Below are positions 16,386 through 23,424 of a stretch of 36,500 bases of DNA, piece by piece. This DNA comes from Candidatus Omnitrophota bacterium. GTDB lineage: Bacteria; Omnitrophota; Gorgyraeia; Aquiviventales; Aquiviventaceae. The first letter of the stretch is position 1, and each line of letters begins with the position of its first letter. The notes beneath the pieces were generated by a model. That model did not search any database. It had not been told where the DNA came from and was given only the letters and a program-made list of their open reading frames with translations. The translations under genes were made by a program, and so were the position numbers. The stretch lies in NCBI GenBank assembly GCA_016198905.1, contig JACQHR010000038.1:1-36500 (forward strand), in the 5' to 3' direction.

Positions 16386-16775
16386 TTACGAGAAGAACTT
16401 CACACCGCCTCCGGGAAGGGGAGCGTCAACTTGGGGGATGGGGAAGGTGACGATATGTACAACACCCCCGAGCGTGTCCTCAATGGCATTCTTGATGCCC
16501 GTCCCGATGCCGGCGACGACATTGCCACCAGAGGCCGAGGCGTCCTTGGGCTGAACGAAGAGCTCAGTCCACCCCAGCAAGAGGTTCTTGACACCGAACC
16601 CGAGCTTGCCGACCGCTCGACTGCTCCAACCGGTTTCGCTTGTCCATGGACTGGCGGTGTAATCCTTGGTGAGAGACAACGTCAATTTCGTCTCTCCGTC
16701 AGCAGCCTGTCCAGCCACTGGACACGCTACCAACACACCGATCAATCCAACCAACAACGCGAGTTTCTTTCCCAT
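16386..16775 (-). CDS. TIGR04073-family exported protein (paralogue)
   Basis: A 129-residue protein: signal peptide 1-24 (LALLVGLIGVLVACPVAGQAA), then the family core KLGFGVKNLLLGWTELFVQP, GGNVVAGIGTGIKNAIEDTLGGVVHIVTFPIPQVDAPLPGGG, close to the family consensus. It lacks the CxxC pairs of its neighbour. The ATG at 16775 follows AGGAGGT; the open frame extends further upstream without a start site. No exosortase or PEP-CTERM gene is seen in the window, so the role remains unknown. It is likely an envelope protein. Confidence 0.82.
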   Translation of the reverse strand: MGKKLALLVGLIGVLVACPVAGQAADGETKLTLSLTKDYTASPWTSETGWSSRAVGKLGFGVKNLLLGWTELFVQPKDASASGGNVVAGIGTGIKNAIEDTLGGVVHIVTFPIPQVDAPLPGGGVKFFS

Positions 16776-16888
16776 ACCCACCTCCTGTGGTTGCCGGAAG
16801 TGTAACATGGGCTTTTGGCTGATGCAAGGGCTTTCTTCCTGCAGGTTGGGAGTGTTCTCGCACTCGACGGATTCTCTCGGCGGTTTGG

Positions 16889-16918
16889 TTGACACCCCTT
16901 CACGCTCCGTGATAGCAT
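16889..16918 (+). promoter_or_regulatory. Promoter of the DUF151 gene
   Basis: TTGACA (16889-16894), 18-bp spacer and TAGCAT (16913-16918). The mRNA would begin near 16925 and include the Shine-Dalgarno GAGGAG just before the ATG at 16949. Confidence 0.55.
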
Positions 16919-16948
16919 TGAAGTGTCCAATTTTCATGAGGAGACAGC

Positions 16949-17386
16949 ATGGCCGATCCACTACACTCAAGTAATGGGCTCGTCCAGATGGAAGTGAGCA
17001 AGATCCGCATCGACGAACGGCGCGGCGAGCAGGTCATCGTGCTCAAGGAGCATGAGGGCAGCCGCTTCCTACCCATCATCATCGGCATCTCGGAAGTGAC
17101 GGCGATTAAGATGAAGATCAGCGGGATCCAGCCGCCGCGGCCGCTGACCCACGACCTGCTCAAAGAAACCATCGCGCAGCTGGGAGCGACCCTGCAGAAA
17201 ATTGTCATCACCAAATTGGAATTCAACACGTTTTTTGCCAAGCTGGTGCTGGAAACCAAAGAGGGAGAGTTGCGGGAAGTGGATGCGCGTCCCTCGGATA
17301 GCATTGCGCTCGCCTTACGCGCGGAGGCGCCGATCTTTGTTTCCGAAGAGGTCATCAACCAAGTCGCCTCAGGCTACGGGTTGTAA
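16949..17386 (+). CDS. Bifunctional nuclease (BFN/DUF151) family protein
   Basis: A 145-residue single-domain protein. It contains the family blocks FLPIIIGISEVTAI, RPLTHDLLKETIAQLGATLQKIVITKL and VDARPSDSIALALRAEAPIFVSEEV. DUF151 members are described as nucleases with both DNase and RNase activity in plants and Thermotoga; in most bacteria the cellular role is not known. Start at 16949 after GAGGAG, 31 nt upstream of a histidine phosphatase gene and probably co-transcribed with it. Confidence 0.9.
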   Translation: MADPLHSSNGLVQMEVSKIRIDERRGEQVIVLKEHEGSRFLPIIIGISEVTAIKMKISGIQPPRPLTHDLLKETIAQLGATLQKIVITKLEFNTFFAKLVLETKEGELREVDARPSDSIALALRAEAPIFVSEEVINQVASGYGL

Positions 17387-17417
17387 GTCTTCCGTCTTTC
17401 CGAGGTTCCCTGATCAG

Positions 17418-18065
17418 ATGAAGCGTTATTATCTTGTACGCCACGCCCAAACACTCTGGAATAGCGAGAATCGCATCCAGGGTCATTCCGATCGACCGCT
17501 CAGCCCATTGGGCCTGCAGCAAGCGCAGCGGCTCGGGACGTTTTTCGCTTCGCGTCATGTGCAGGGGATTTTTACAAGTTGGTTGCAGCGCAGCCAACAA
17601 ACCGCGCACGCCATTGCCTCGGGCAATGGACACGGGGTGAGCCCGGTGGTTGAACAGGAGTTGGCGGAGATGCACTTGGGCGCGTGGGAAGGTCTCACGC
17701 CTGAGGAGGTCGACGCACAATTCCAAGGCGCCTACGAACAATGGCGTACCGTCCCGTCATCGGTCCGCATCCCGAATGCCGAGCCGGTGGAGCAGTTTCG
17801 CGCGCGGGCCCGGCGGGCGCTGGAGCGCATCGTGGCCACGGCCGGCGAAGGCGAATACGTCGTCGTCACGCATGGCGGCGTGATTGCTACGCTGCTTGCG
17901 GATGTCCTCGGCGCGGACTACGATGCGATATTACGTCGCGTGCGGTTGGATAATGCGGGGATTACGGCGCTGGAGTTCGGAGTCGGGTTGCCGCACGTGC
18001 TCTGGATCAACTGGACCGCCCACTTGCAGGACGGATCACTGCCGCTGCCCGGCGGGTGGTTCTAG
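17418..18065 (+). CDS. Histidine phosphatase (phosphoglycerate mutase-like)
   Basis: A 215-residue enzyme of the histidine phosphatase superfamily. The catalytic phospho-His lies in YLVRHAQTLWN; the second catalytic set is SWLQRSQQTA (Arg), ELAEMHLGAWEG (Glu acid/base) and VVTHGGVI (second His). The fold cannot distinguish GpmB-type mutase, alpha-ribazole phosphatase (CobC) and broad phosphatases. Given the B12 genes in the window, CobC is a possibility but it is not linked to them. The ATG at 17418 was chosen at the family start; the open frame extends upstream over DUF151. Confidence 0.9.
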   Translation: MKRYYLVRHAQTLWNSENRIQGHSDRPLSPLGLQQAQRLGTFFASRHVQGIFTSWLQRSQQTAHAIASGNGHGVSPVVEQELAEMHLGAWEGLTPEEVDAQFQGAYEQWRTVPSSVRIPNAEPVEQFRARARRALERIVATAGEGEYVVVTHGGVIATLLADVLGADYDAILRRVRLDNAGITALEFGVGLPHVLWINWTAHLQDGSLPLPGGWF

Positions 18066-18103
18066 CGTTCCTCAACTCCTCGCCTGACGCTTCAATATCT
18101 CGC

Positions 18104-18688
18104 CTATCGTCGTTTCTTCGAGGCCTTGCGGGGTCGAGCCGGTTTCTTCGAACGGGGGCTACGCTTTTTTGCCGTCTTCTTCTTCGCCGTCTTGTCACGT
18201 TTCTTCTTGGCCGGGCCGCTGATGGGCTGGCCGAAGTTGCCGACCTTCGGTTTCACCAGCCCGAGGAAGTCTTGCGCGCGCATCTTGATCGTCTCGGTGT
18301 GCGAACCGGCATTGAAGACGATGTCTCCCACCTCGCTAAGCCCGCGATCGGCGACGACGGAAACGTTGTACAAGTTGCCAAACGGCGACATGGCGCCTAC
18401 TTCAACATCCGGAAACTGCGTTTTGATATCCGCTTCCTTGGCGATGCTCAACGTCTTGGTGCCAAGCAGCGCCTTGAGTTTTTTCAAGTCGATGAGGTGG
18501 ATGGCGGGCAGGACCGCGAGGAACAAGCCGCGATCCGTCTTGACGAGGACGCTCTTGGCGAGCTGCCGTCCGGGCACGTGCTGCGCGGCGGCAATTTCCT
18601 GCGCCGTGTAGACAACCGGATGCTTGGCTGAGGTGTACTTCACGCGTGATGATTGAAGAAACGCTTCAAGCCGCTGCGAAATCGCCAT
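18104..18688 (-). CDS. YbaK/aminoacyl-tRNA deacylase family, with Lys/Arg-rich tail
   Basis: A 194-residue protein. Residues 1-150 form a YbaK/ProX-type editing domain (HPVVYTAQEIAAAQHVPG; AKSVLVKTD; AVLPAIHLIDLKKLK; GAMSPFGN; FNAGSHTETIKM), which hydrolyses mischarged tRNAs. The last 40 residues are nearly all Lys, Arg, Ala, Pro and Ser, like histone H1 or AlgP tails, and could bind nucleic acid. A good site AAAGGAGG precedes the ATG. The domain is complete. The catalytic Lys region KSVLVK is present. Confidence 0.88.
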   Translation of the reverse strand: MAISQRLEAFLQSSRVKYTSAKHPVVYTAQEIAAAQHVPGRQLAKSVLVKTDRGLFLAVLPAIHLIDLKKLKALLGTKTLSIAKEADIKTQFPDVEVGAMSPFGNLYNVSVVADRGLSEVGDIVFNAGSHTETIKMRAQDFLGLVKPKVGNFGQPISGPAKKKRDKTAKKKTAKKRSPRSKKPARPRKASKKRR

Positions 18689-18751
18689 CAGATGCTCCTC
18701 CTTTAAGTCCGTTCGGTGATGAGCGCGCTAGGATCGGGTCTTGCTGTGCGT

Positions 18752-18780
18752 ATACTAACTCAAGGCCCCGATCTTGACAA
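18752..18780 (-). promoter_or_regulatory. Promoter of the YbaK-family gene
   Basis: Minus-strand TTGTCA (18780-18775), 17-bp spacer and TAGTAT (18757-18752), giving a leader of about 55 nt that contains the ribosome site. Confidence 0.65.
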
Positions 18781-18792
18781 TCCCTCTCATCT

Positions 18793-19017
18793 CTGGGTGA
18801 TGGTCAAGTTTGGTAGGGCCTGCCGCTGCGCCACCCACCAAACTTGACCACTACCCAGCTCCGCGTCACCCGCGAAAGGCACCCACGTGAGTTTCATCAC
18901 TTCATCATATGGGGGACGGGTGACGCCGGAGAGGAGGCCCCTGACGGCCGGACGTTCGGCATCGCTTAAGAACGCGACGTCGCCCCAATGACATTACCAA
19001 GGCCAGGCGGCGTCAGG
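18793..19017. repeat. Intergenic region with three consecutive inverted repeats
   Basis: No gene in this stretch (18689-19145). First: arms TGGTCAAGTTTGGT (18801-18814) and ACCAAACTTGACCA (18837-18850), 14 bp perfect, extended by CTGGGT/ACCCAG to 18793-18858. Second: GCGTCACCCG (18863-18872) with CGGGTGACGC (18917-18926), extended by CTCC/GGAG with one bulged base. Third: CCTGACG (18940-18946) with CGTCAGG (19011-19017). It lies between divergent promoters (18780 and 19107), so neither neighbouring mRNA should include it. Confidence 0.65.
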
Positions 19018-19106
19018 ACGGCCGGCGGGGTCTCCTGCAGGCGGCAGGACCCGTCCCATACGATGGGTGAAATGAATTGAAGTCACTTGTTTGAGGTGGT
19101 TTTATT

Positions 19107-19136
19107 TTGACGCTCTCCACGCAAGGCAGGTACAAT
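19107..19136 (+). promoter_or_regulatory. Promoter of the GAF-GGDEF gene
   Basis: TTGACG (19107-19112), 18-bp spacer, TACAAT (19131-19136). The ATG is at 19146, 9 nt after the -10 box, so the mRNA has at most a few bases of leader. Confidence 0.65.
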
Positions 19137-19145
19137 TAGGTCGAC

Positions 19146-20522
19146 ATGAGTTTCCTCAGGGGGCTGCTGTGGTTCCTGCTGGCCATGCTGCTGATTGTTG
19201 TGGCCACCTATGTCACCGGCAACTATGAGGTGACGGACCGTTTCACCGGCGTGTTCCTCACGGTCCAACAGTGGCTGCCGGTCACCCTCAATTTTGAGCA
19301 GTTCCTCGTCATCCTCACCGTCGTCAGTCTCCTCCTCGTCGGGCTCTTCGTCAGCGGCTGCGTGGCGGCCCTCGTCTTCATGGGTGGGCGGCTCTCGCTG
19401 GCGCATCAGAAAGTTTTTGCCCAAGCCGGCGCCTCGAAGAAAGAAGTCGGCCATATCAAGGAACAGCATCAGCGGCAGTACGAGCAGTTATTGTCCTTCG
19501 GACAGACGCTGACGAAACGCCTTGATAAGCGCATGCTCATCCAAGGCATCGTCGAAGCGGCCAGCCGGGTCGTCAGCGTCTCTCAGGCCAATGCGGTGGT
19601 CAGTTGCTGGCTGCTGAACTTTGAGACGGACACCTTCCGGTTTGAGATGGGCCGCTACTGCGATGAGACGTTCTTCACAAAAAAGGAGTGTCTGCCGACG
19701 GAGCAGCCCTTTGCCCGCGTGTTGACCGCGCAGAAGTCGCTGATCTTTTCCGTGCGCGATGAGAGCATCACGCTGCTCAAGCCCGACCAAATGGCGAAGC
19801 TCGGCGCGGCCACCGGCCTGCTCGTCGTGCCGCTCATAGTGGAGAGCAGCGTCCTGGGGATGCTCATCATGTTCTGCCACCCGGATGTCTTGAAAGGCTA
19901 CGAGGAGCAGCTGCCGTTCTATAATGCGATCTGGGCGGAGCTGAGCCTGGCGCTGGCCATTGCCATCCAAGGTGAAGTGGCCATCCTTGATCGGTTGACC
20001 GGTGTGCATAACCGCGAGTACTTCATGAAGCGGTTCATGCAGGAATTGGAACGGGCGAATCGCTTTCAACAGCCGCTGTCCTTGCTGATGATCGACATCG
20101 ATGATTTCAAGGCGGTCAATGATACGCTCGGCCATCCGCAGGGCGATGCGGTGCTGAAGATCATCGCGAAGCTCATTCGGCAGGAAGTGCGCGCCATCGA
20201 TCTCGTCGGCCGCTACGGCGGGGAAGAGTTCATCGCGATGCTTCCGGAGACAGGGTACGGGGAAGAGAGCGCCAGCGCGGTCGGATCGATGGCCCTGGCG
20301 GAGCGCATCCGCAAGGCGGTCGACGAAGAGTTTAAGGGCATGCAAAAGCCGCTCAACCTGACGGTGAGCGTGGGGTTGGCGGTGCGTCGGTTTCCCGAAG
20401 ACCGGCAAGTCGACCACCGCGAGCTGTTGCGCTTGGCGGATGAGCAATTGTATCGCGCCAAAACGAGCGGGAAGAACAAAGTGTGCGCCGTCGTGCCGGA
20501 GAAGCCCGAAGCCGTTTCTTGA
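19146..20522 (+). CDS. Membrane diguanylate cyclase with GAF-like domain
   Basis: A 458-residue protein. Two transmembrane helices (about 5-22 and 53-80) enclose a short periplasmic loop. A coiled segment and a GAF-like sensor domain (about 115-280) follow, then GGDEF (about 285-450) with LDRLTGVHNREYF, MIDIDDFKAVNDTLGH and an intact GGEEF site. The I-site RAID precedes GGEEF by the right five residues, so it should be an active, feedback-inhibited c-di-GMP synthase. A second in-frame ATG is not needed: the first lies 9 nt after the -10 box and has no Shine-Dalgarno. Confidence 0.93.
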   Translation: MSFLRGLLWFLLAMLLIVVATYVTGNYEVTDRFTGVFLTVQQWLPVTLNFEQFLVILTVVSLLLVGLFVSGCVAALVFMGGRLSLAHQKVFAQAGASKKEVGHIKEQHQRQYEQLLSFGQTLTKRLDKRMLIQGIVEAASRVVSVSQANAVVSCWLLNFETDTFRFEMGRYCDETFFTKKECLPTEQPFARVLTAQKSLIFSVRDESITLLKPDQMAKLGAATGLLVVPLIVESSVLGMLIMFCHPDVLKGYEEQLPFYNAIWAELSLALAIAIQGEVAILDRLTGVHNREYFMKRFMQELERANRFQQPLSLLMIDIDDFKAVNDTLGHPQGDAVLKIIAKLIRQEVRAIDLVGRYGGEEFIAMLPETGYGEESASAVGSMALAERIRKAVDEEFKGMQKPLNLTVSVGLAVRRFPEDRQVDHRELLRLADEQLYRAKTSGKNKVCAVVPEKPEAVS

Positions 20523-20574
20523 TGAACCATCTGAGACACGAGCCCCTTCCTCAAGTTATTGCCGCATCCCCTAC

Positions 20575-21978
20575 ATGACGACATCACGCGTTGATCTGGC
20601 CGTGATCGGCAGCGGACCCGGAGGATGCGCGGCAGCGCTGACCGCGGCCCGGCGTGGATTGCGCGTCGGTCTCATCGAACGCGAGCAGTGCGGCGGCGTC
20701 TGCCTCAACGTCGGCTGTATTCCGACGAAGGCGCTCGCGACGGTGGCGCATGCCATGCGCCGCATCCGCGAGGCCGCACGGCTTGGGATCATCGTCCGGG
20801 GCTGCGAGCTTGACTATGCAGCGGTGCGGGCGCGCAACGAGCGGATCGTCACCACGCTGCGCCGCGGCCTGACGGATCTGCTGCAGCGCGAGCGCGTGGA
20901 GCTGATCGCGGGAACCGCCGCCTTCGAAGGGCCCCAGCGGCTGATCGTGACGCGCGAGGGCCACTCACAACGGCTCGACGCGGAGCGGATCGTGATTGCG
21001 ACCGGCGCGCGACCGCTGGCCGGACCCTGGACATTCGATGAACAGCGCATCGTCTCCTACCGCGGCCTTCTCTCGCTCTCGGCGCGCCCCCAGTCGCTGC
21101 TCATCATCGGCGGGGGTGCCATCGGGTGCGAATTCGCCTCCATCTTCGCCGCGTTCGGCACGCGCGTCACGATCGTGGAGCAGCAGTCGCAGCTGTTGCC
21201 GGCCGATGATCCGGAAGCGGTGCGATGGTTGACGCGTCGATTCACCGCGGACGGGGTCACGGTGCTCACCGGCACGACGGTGGAACGCCTCGAGACGTCG
21301 GCAACCGGGATCACGGCGACACTCGCTGACGGCACGCGGCAGACCGCGGAGTGCTGCGCGATTGCAATCGGCCAGCAGCCCAACATCGATTCGTTGCAGC
21401 TTGCCGCGGCCGGCGTGAAGGCGGGGCGCGGCATCGAGGTGGACGCATCGTTGCGCACGAGCCAGCCGCACATTGCCGCCATCGGTGATTGCATCGCCGG
21501 TCATGGGCTGGCTCACTGGGCGAGCGCCGAAGGGGCACTGGCCGTGCGCAATCTGCTGGGTGATCCGCCGCAATCGCTTGAGCCCAGCGACGTGCCGCGC
21601 TGTGTGTTTGCCACACCGGAGCTCGCGCACGTCGGTCCGCTTGAATCGCAATGCGGCGAGTCGGTGCGCGTGAGTCGTTTCTCCTTTGGAGCGCTCGGCA
21701 AGAGTCATTGCGATGAAGACACGGAAGGATTCGTGAAGCTGCTGGTAGATGGCGCGACGGATCGGATTCGCGGGGCGACCATCATCGGCGCCAACGCCTC
21801 CAGCCTCATTCACTACGCCGTGGTCGCGATGCAGCATGGATTGACCGCGAAGCAGCTGGCGCGCACCATCACCGCGCATCCGACATTGCCCGAAGGAATC
21901 ACCGAGGCCGCGGCACACCTCTACGGCGAATCGCTGTGCGTGGCGGCGCGTCCCGCAGCGGGGGCGAGCCGTCGGTGA
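20575..21978 (+). CDS. lpdA: Dihydrolipoamide dehydrogenase-like pyridine nucleotide-disulfide oxidoreductase
   Basis: A 467-residue flavoprotein. FAD-binding GSGPGGCAAALTAARRG (residues about 11-27), redox disulfide in GGVCLNVGCIPTKAL (C-x4-C), NAD-binding GGGAIGCEFASIFAAFG (about 178-194), a second FAD motif IAAIGDCIAG, and the C-terminal base HPTLPEGITEA (His-Pro and Glu) mark dihydrolipoamide dehydrogenase. It oxidises dihydrolipoyl groups of 2-oxoacid dehydrogenase or glycine cleavage complexes. No E1 or E2 gene is adjacent. The ATG at 20575 was chosen at the family N-terminus; no ribosome site is obvious. The last codons overlap the M23 gene. Confidence 0.88.
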   Translation: MTTSRVDLAVIGSGPGGCAAALTAARRGLRVGLIEREQCGGVCLNVGCIPTKALATVAHAMRRIREAARLGIIVRGCELDYAAVRARNERIVTTLRRGLTDLLQRERVELIAGTAAFEGPQRLIVTREGHSQRLDAERIVIATGARPLAGPWTFDEQRIVSYRGLLSLSARPQSLLIIGGGAIGCEFASIFAAFGTRVTIVEQQSQLLPADDPEAVRWLTRRFTADGVTVLTGTTVERLETSATGITATLADGTRQTAECCAIAIGQQPNIDSLQLAAAGVKAGRGIEVDASLRTSQPHIAAIGDCIAGHGLAHWASAEGALAVRNLLGDPPQSLEPSDVPRCVFATPELAHVGPLESQCGESVRVSRFSFGALGKSHCDEDTEGFVKLLVDGATDRIRGATIIGANASSLIHYAVVAMQHGLTAKQLARTITAHPTLPEGITEAAAHLYGESLCVAARPAAGASRR

Positions 21979-22604
21979 CTCCACACGCGACGCACGCGGA
22001 AAGTTCGAAACGATGGCGATCACTTGGCCGTCCATCCTTTTGGGGCGGCGGTGTTCTTGGTTGTGTGTTGACGCTGATCGCGTTTCAGGTGCCGTACGTC
22101 AACTGGGTCTCGGTGATGCCGCCGGTAGATGCGCGGCCGCTCGTCATCCGTCATGATGCGAAAGGCGACGGGCATTTTGCGTCGCCTCGCAGCGGCCGTC
22201 GACAACACCGCGGAGTGGACCTGGCGGCGGCGCTTCACAGTCCGGTGCGGGCGATTCGCAGCGGCACGGTCGTGCAGGTGGGCATGCATCGAGGGATGGG
22301 ACGCTTCGTCGAGATTGATCACGGCCACGAGTTGCACAGCCTCTATGCGCATTTGAACGACGTGCGGGTCGACGCGGGAGAAAAAATCAAGCAAGGCGAT
22401 CTCGTGGGCACGGTCGGCAAAACCGGCAACGCGCGCCACCCGTGGATTACGCCGCACCTGCATTTGGAAGTGGTGCGGGACGGGGTGCCGATTGATCCGC
22501 TGACACTCGGCTTACGAGTGGTGGAGCCGCCGGCATCGCCAAGCGATCGACGGGCACTGGCGAACGAGACTTCGGGGTCCTCCGATGCTGCTGAAGACGA
22601 ATAA
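21975..22604 (+). CDS. M23 (LytM-type) metallopeptidase, membrane-anchored
   Basis: A 209-residue protein: one N-terminal helix (about 24-45; GVLGCVLTLIAFQVPYVNW) and an M23 domain with zinc ligands HRGVDLAA (H-x3-D) and HLHLEV (H-x-H); YAHLNDVRV and GDLVGTVGKTGNA are typical. It cuts peptidoglycan peptides or serves as a LytM activator of amidases in the periplasm. The GTG at 21975 overlaps the TGA of the upstream gene (GTGA), a usual coupling signal; the open frame continues upstream to 21936. Its 3' end overlaps pgeF by 20 nt, a second envelope-linked gene. Confidence 0.88.
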   Translation: MTPHATHAESSKRWRSLGRPSFWGGGVLGCVLTLIAFQVPYVNWVSVMPPVDARPLVIRHDAKGDGHFASPRSGRRQHRGVDLAAALHSPVRAIRSGTVVQVGMHRGMGRFVEIDHGHELHSLYAHLNDVRVDAGEKIKQGDLVGTVGKTGNARHPWITPHLHLEVVRDGVPIDPLTLGLRVVEPPASPSDRRALANETSGSSDAAEDE

Positions 22605-23295
22605 CGCGTCCGCGTTGGAACCGATCCGTGGCCATGGATGGTGGCTGCGACGGTGGGCCGGCGATCGCATCCTCGCAGGGATCACCGGCCGCGAGACCGA
22701 TGTCGCCTCGCTGCTGCAGCAATCCGCACGACCCTTGACGACCGTGGCTGCCGAGCAAGTGCACGGGGCAAGCGTGGCTATCGTTGAGCGAGCGCATGCA
22801 ATCGTGGATGTCCTGCCTGGATGTGACGCGCTGCTGACGAGCCTGCCTGGGATTGCGCTCTTGATCAGAACTGCGGATTGCTTGCCGGTTTTTTTCTCGG
22901 ATCCCTCCCGCAATGTTGTCGGCTTGGCGCATGCAGGCTGGCGCGGGCTGGCGGCCGGGCTGTTGCCTCGCGTCGTCGCGGCCTTTCAGCATACATATCA
23001 CATCACGGCGGATCACCTCGATATCGCAATCGGCCCGGCCATCCACGCGTGCTGCTATGACGTCGGGCCGGAATTTGTCGCGCGCTTCGGTGCCTACATC
23101 GAGATGCGTGAAGGCCATCGCACGTGCAACCTCATCGCAGCCGCCACGGATCAGCTCCAGCAGGCGGGTGTGCGTTCGCAGAAGATCATGGAGACCGGCC
23201 ACTGCACGGCGTGCGAAATCGACCAGTGGTTTTCGCTGCGCCGCGAAGGTCCCTCGACGGGACGGATGACCTCGCTCATCGCAGTCAAACCATGA
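22585..23295 (+). CDS. pgeF: Peptidoglycan editing factor PgeF (YfiH, laccase domain)
   Basis: A 236-residue multicopper polyphenol oxidase-fold protein. Key blocks: AAEQVHGASV, RTADCLPVFF, HAGWRGLAAG and GPAIHACCYDVG, holding the His/Cys metal-site residues. PgeF removes misincorporated L-Ser from muropeptide precursors. The protein is complete and of normal length. It overlaps the M23 gene, so cell-wall maintenance genes form a small operon. A heptanucleotide array begins 6 nt after its stop. Confidence 0.92.
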   Translation: MLLKTNNASALEPIRGHGWWLRRWAGDRILAGITGRETDVASLLQQSARPLTTVAAEQVHGASVAIVERAHAIVDVLPGCDALLTSLPGIALLIRTADCLPVFFSDPSRNVVGLAHAGWRGLAAGLLPRVVAAFQHTYHITADHLDIAIGPAIHACCYDVGPEFVARFGAYIEMREGHRTCNLIAAATDQLQQAGVRSQKIMETGHCTACEIDQWFSLRREGPSTGRMTSLIAVKP

Positions 23296-23300
23296 TCGCA

Positions 23301-23418
23301 GCACAAAGCACAAAGCAGAAAGCACAAAGCAGAAAGCAGAAAGCACAAAGCAGACAGCGGACAGTCAAAGCCGACTTGAAGTTCTTTCTGTGTGCTGTGT
23401 GCTGTGTGCTGTGTGCTG
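23301..23418. repeat. Inverted pair of heptanucleotide arrays, locus 2
   Basis: Left arm (23301-23370): ten 7-bp units such as GCACAAA, GCAGAAA, GCAGACA, GCGGACA. Right arm (23384-23418): CTTTCTG and four copies of TGTGCTG; its reverse complement reads GCACACA. Arms are separated by 13 nt. Left follows pgeF, right touches the start of the NTT gene at 23425. The same organisation occurs at 2351-2449. Confidence 0.85.
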
Positions 23419-23424
23419 ACCGCG

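Noticed and set aside
18859-19106. A c-di-GMP-I riboswitch before the diguanylate cyclase
   Set aside because: The GEMM motif blocks (CACGCACAGGGCAAACC-like and GGACGCAAAGCC-like) are absent, and the cyclase promoter lies downstream of this region.
20965-22035. Long minus-strand open frame (356 codons) under the lpdA gene
   Set aside because: It is a shadow of a high-GC gene: Arg- and Ala-rich, with no domain, and the plus strand carries a complete flavoprotein.
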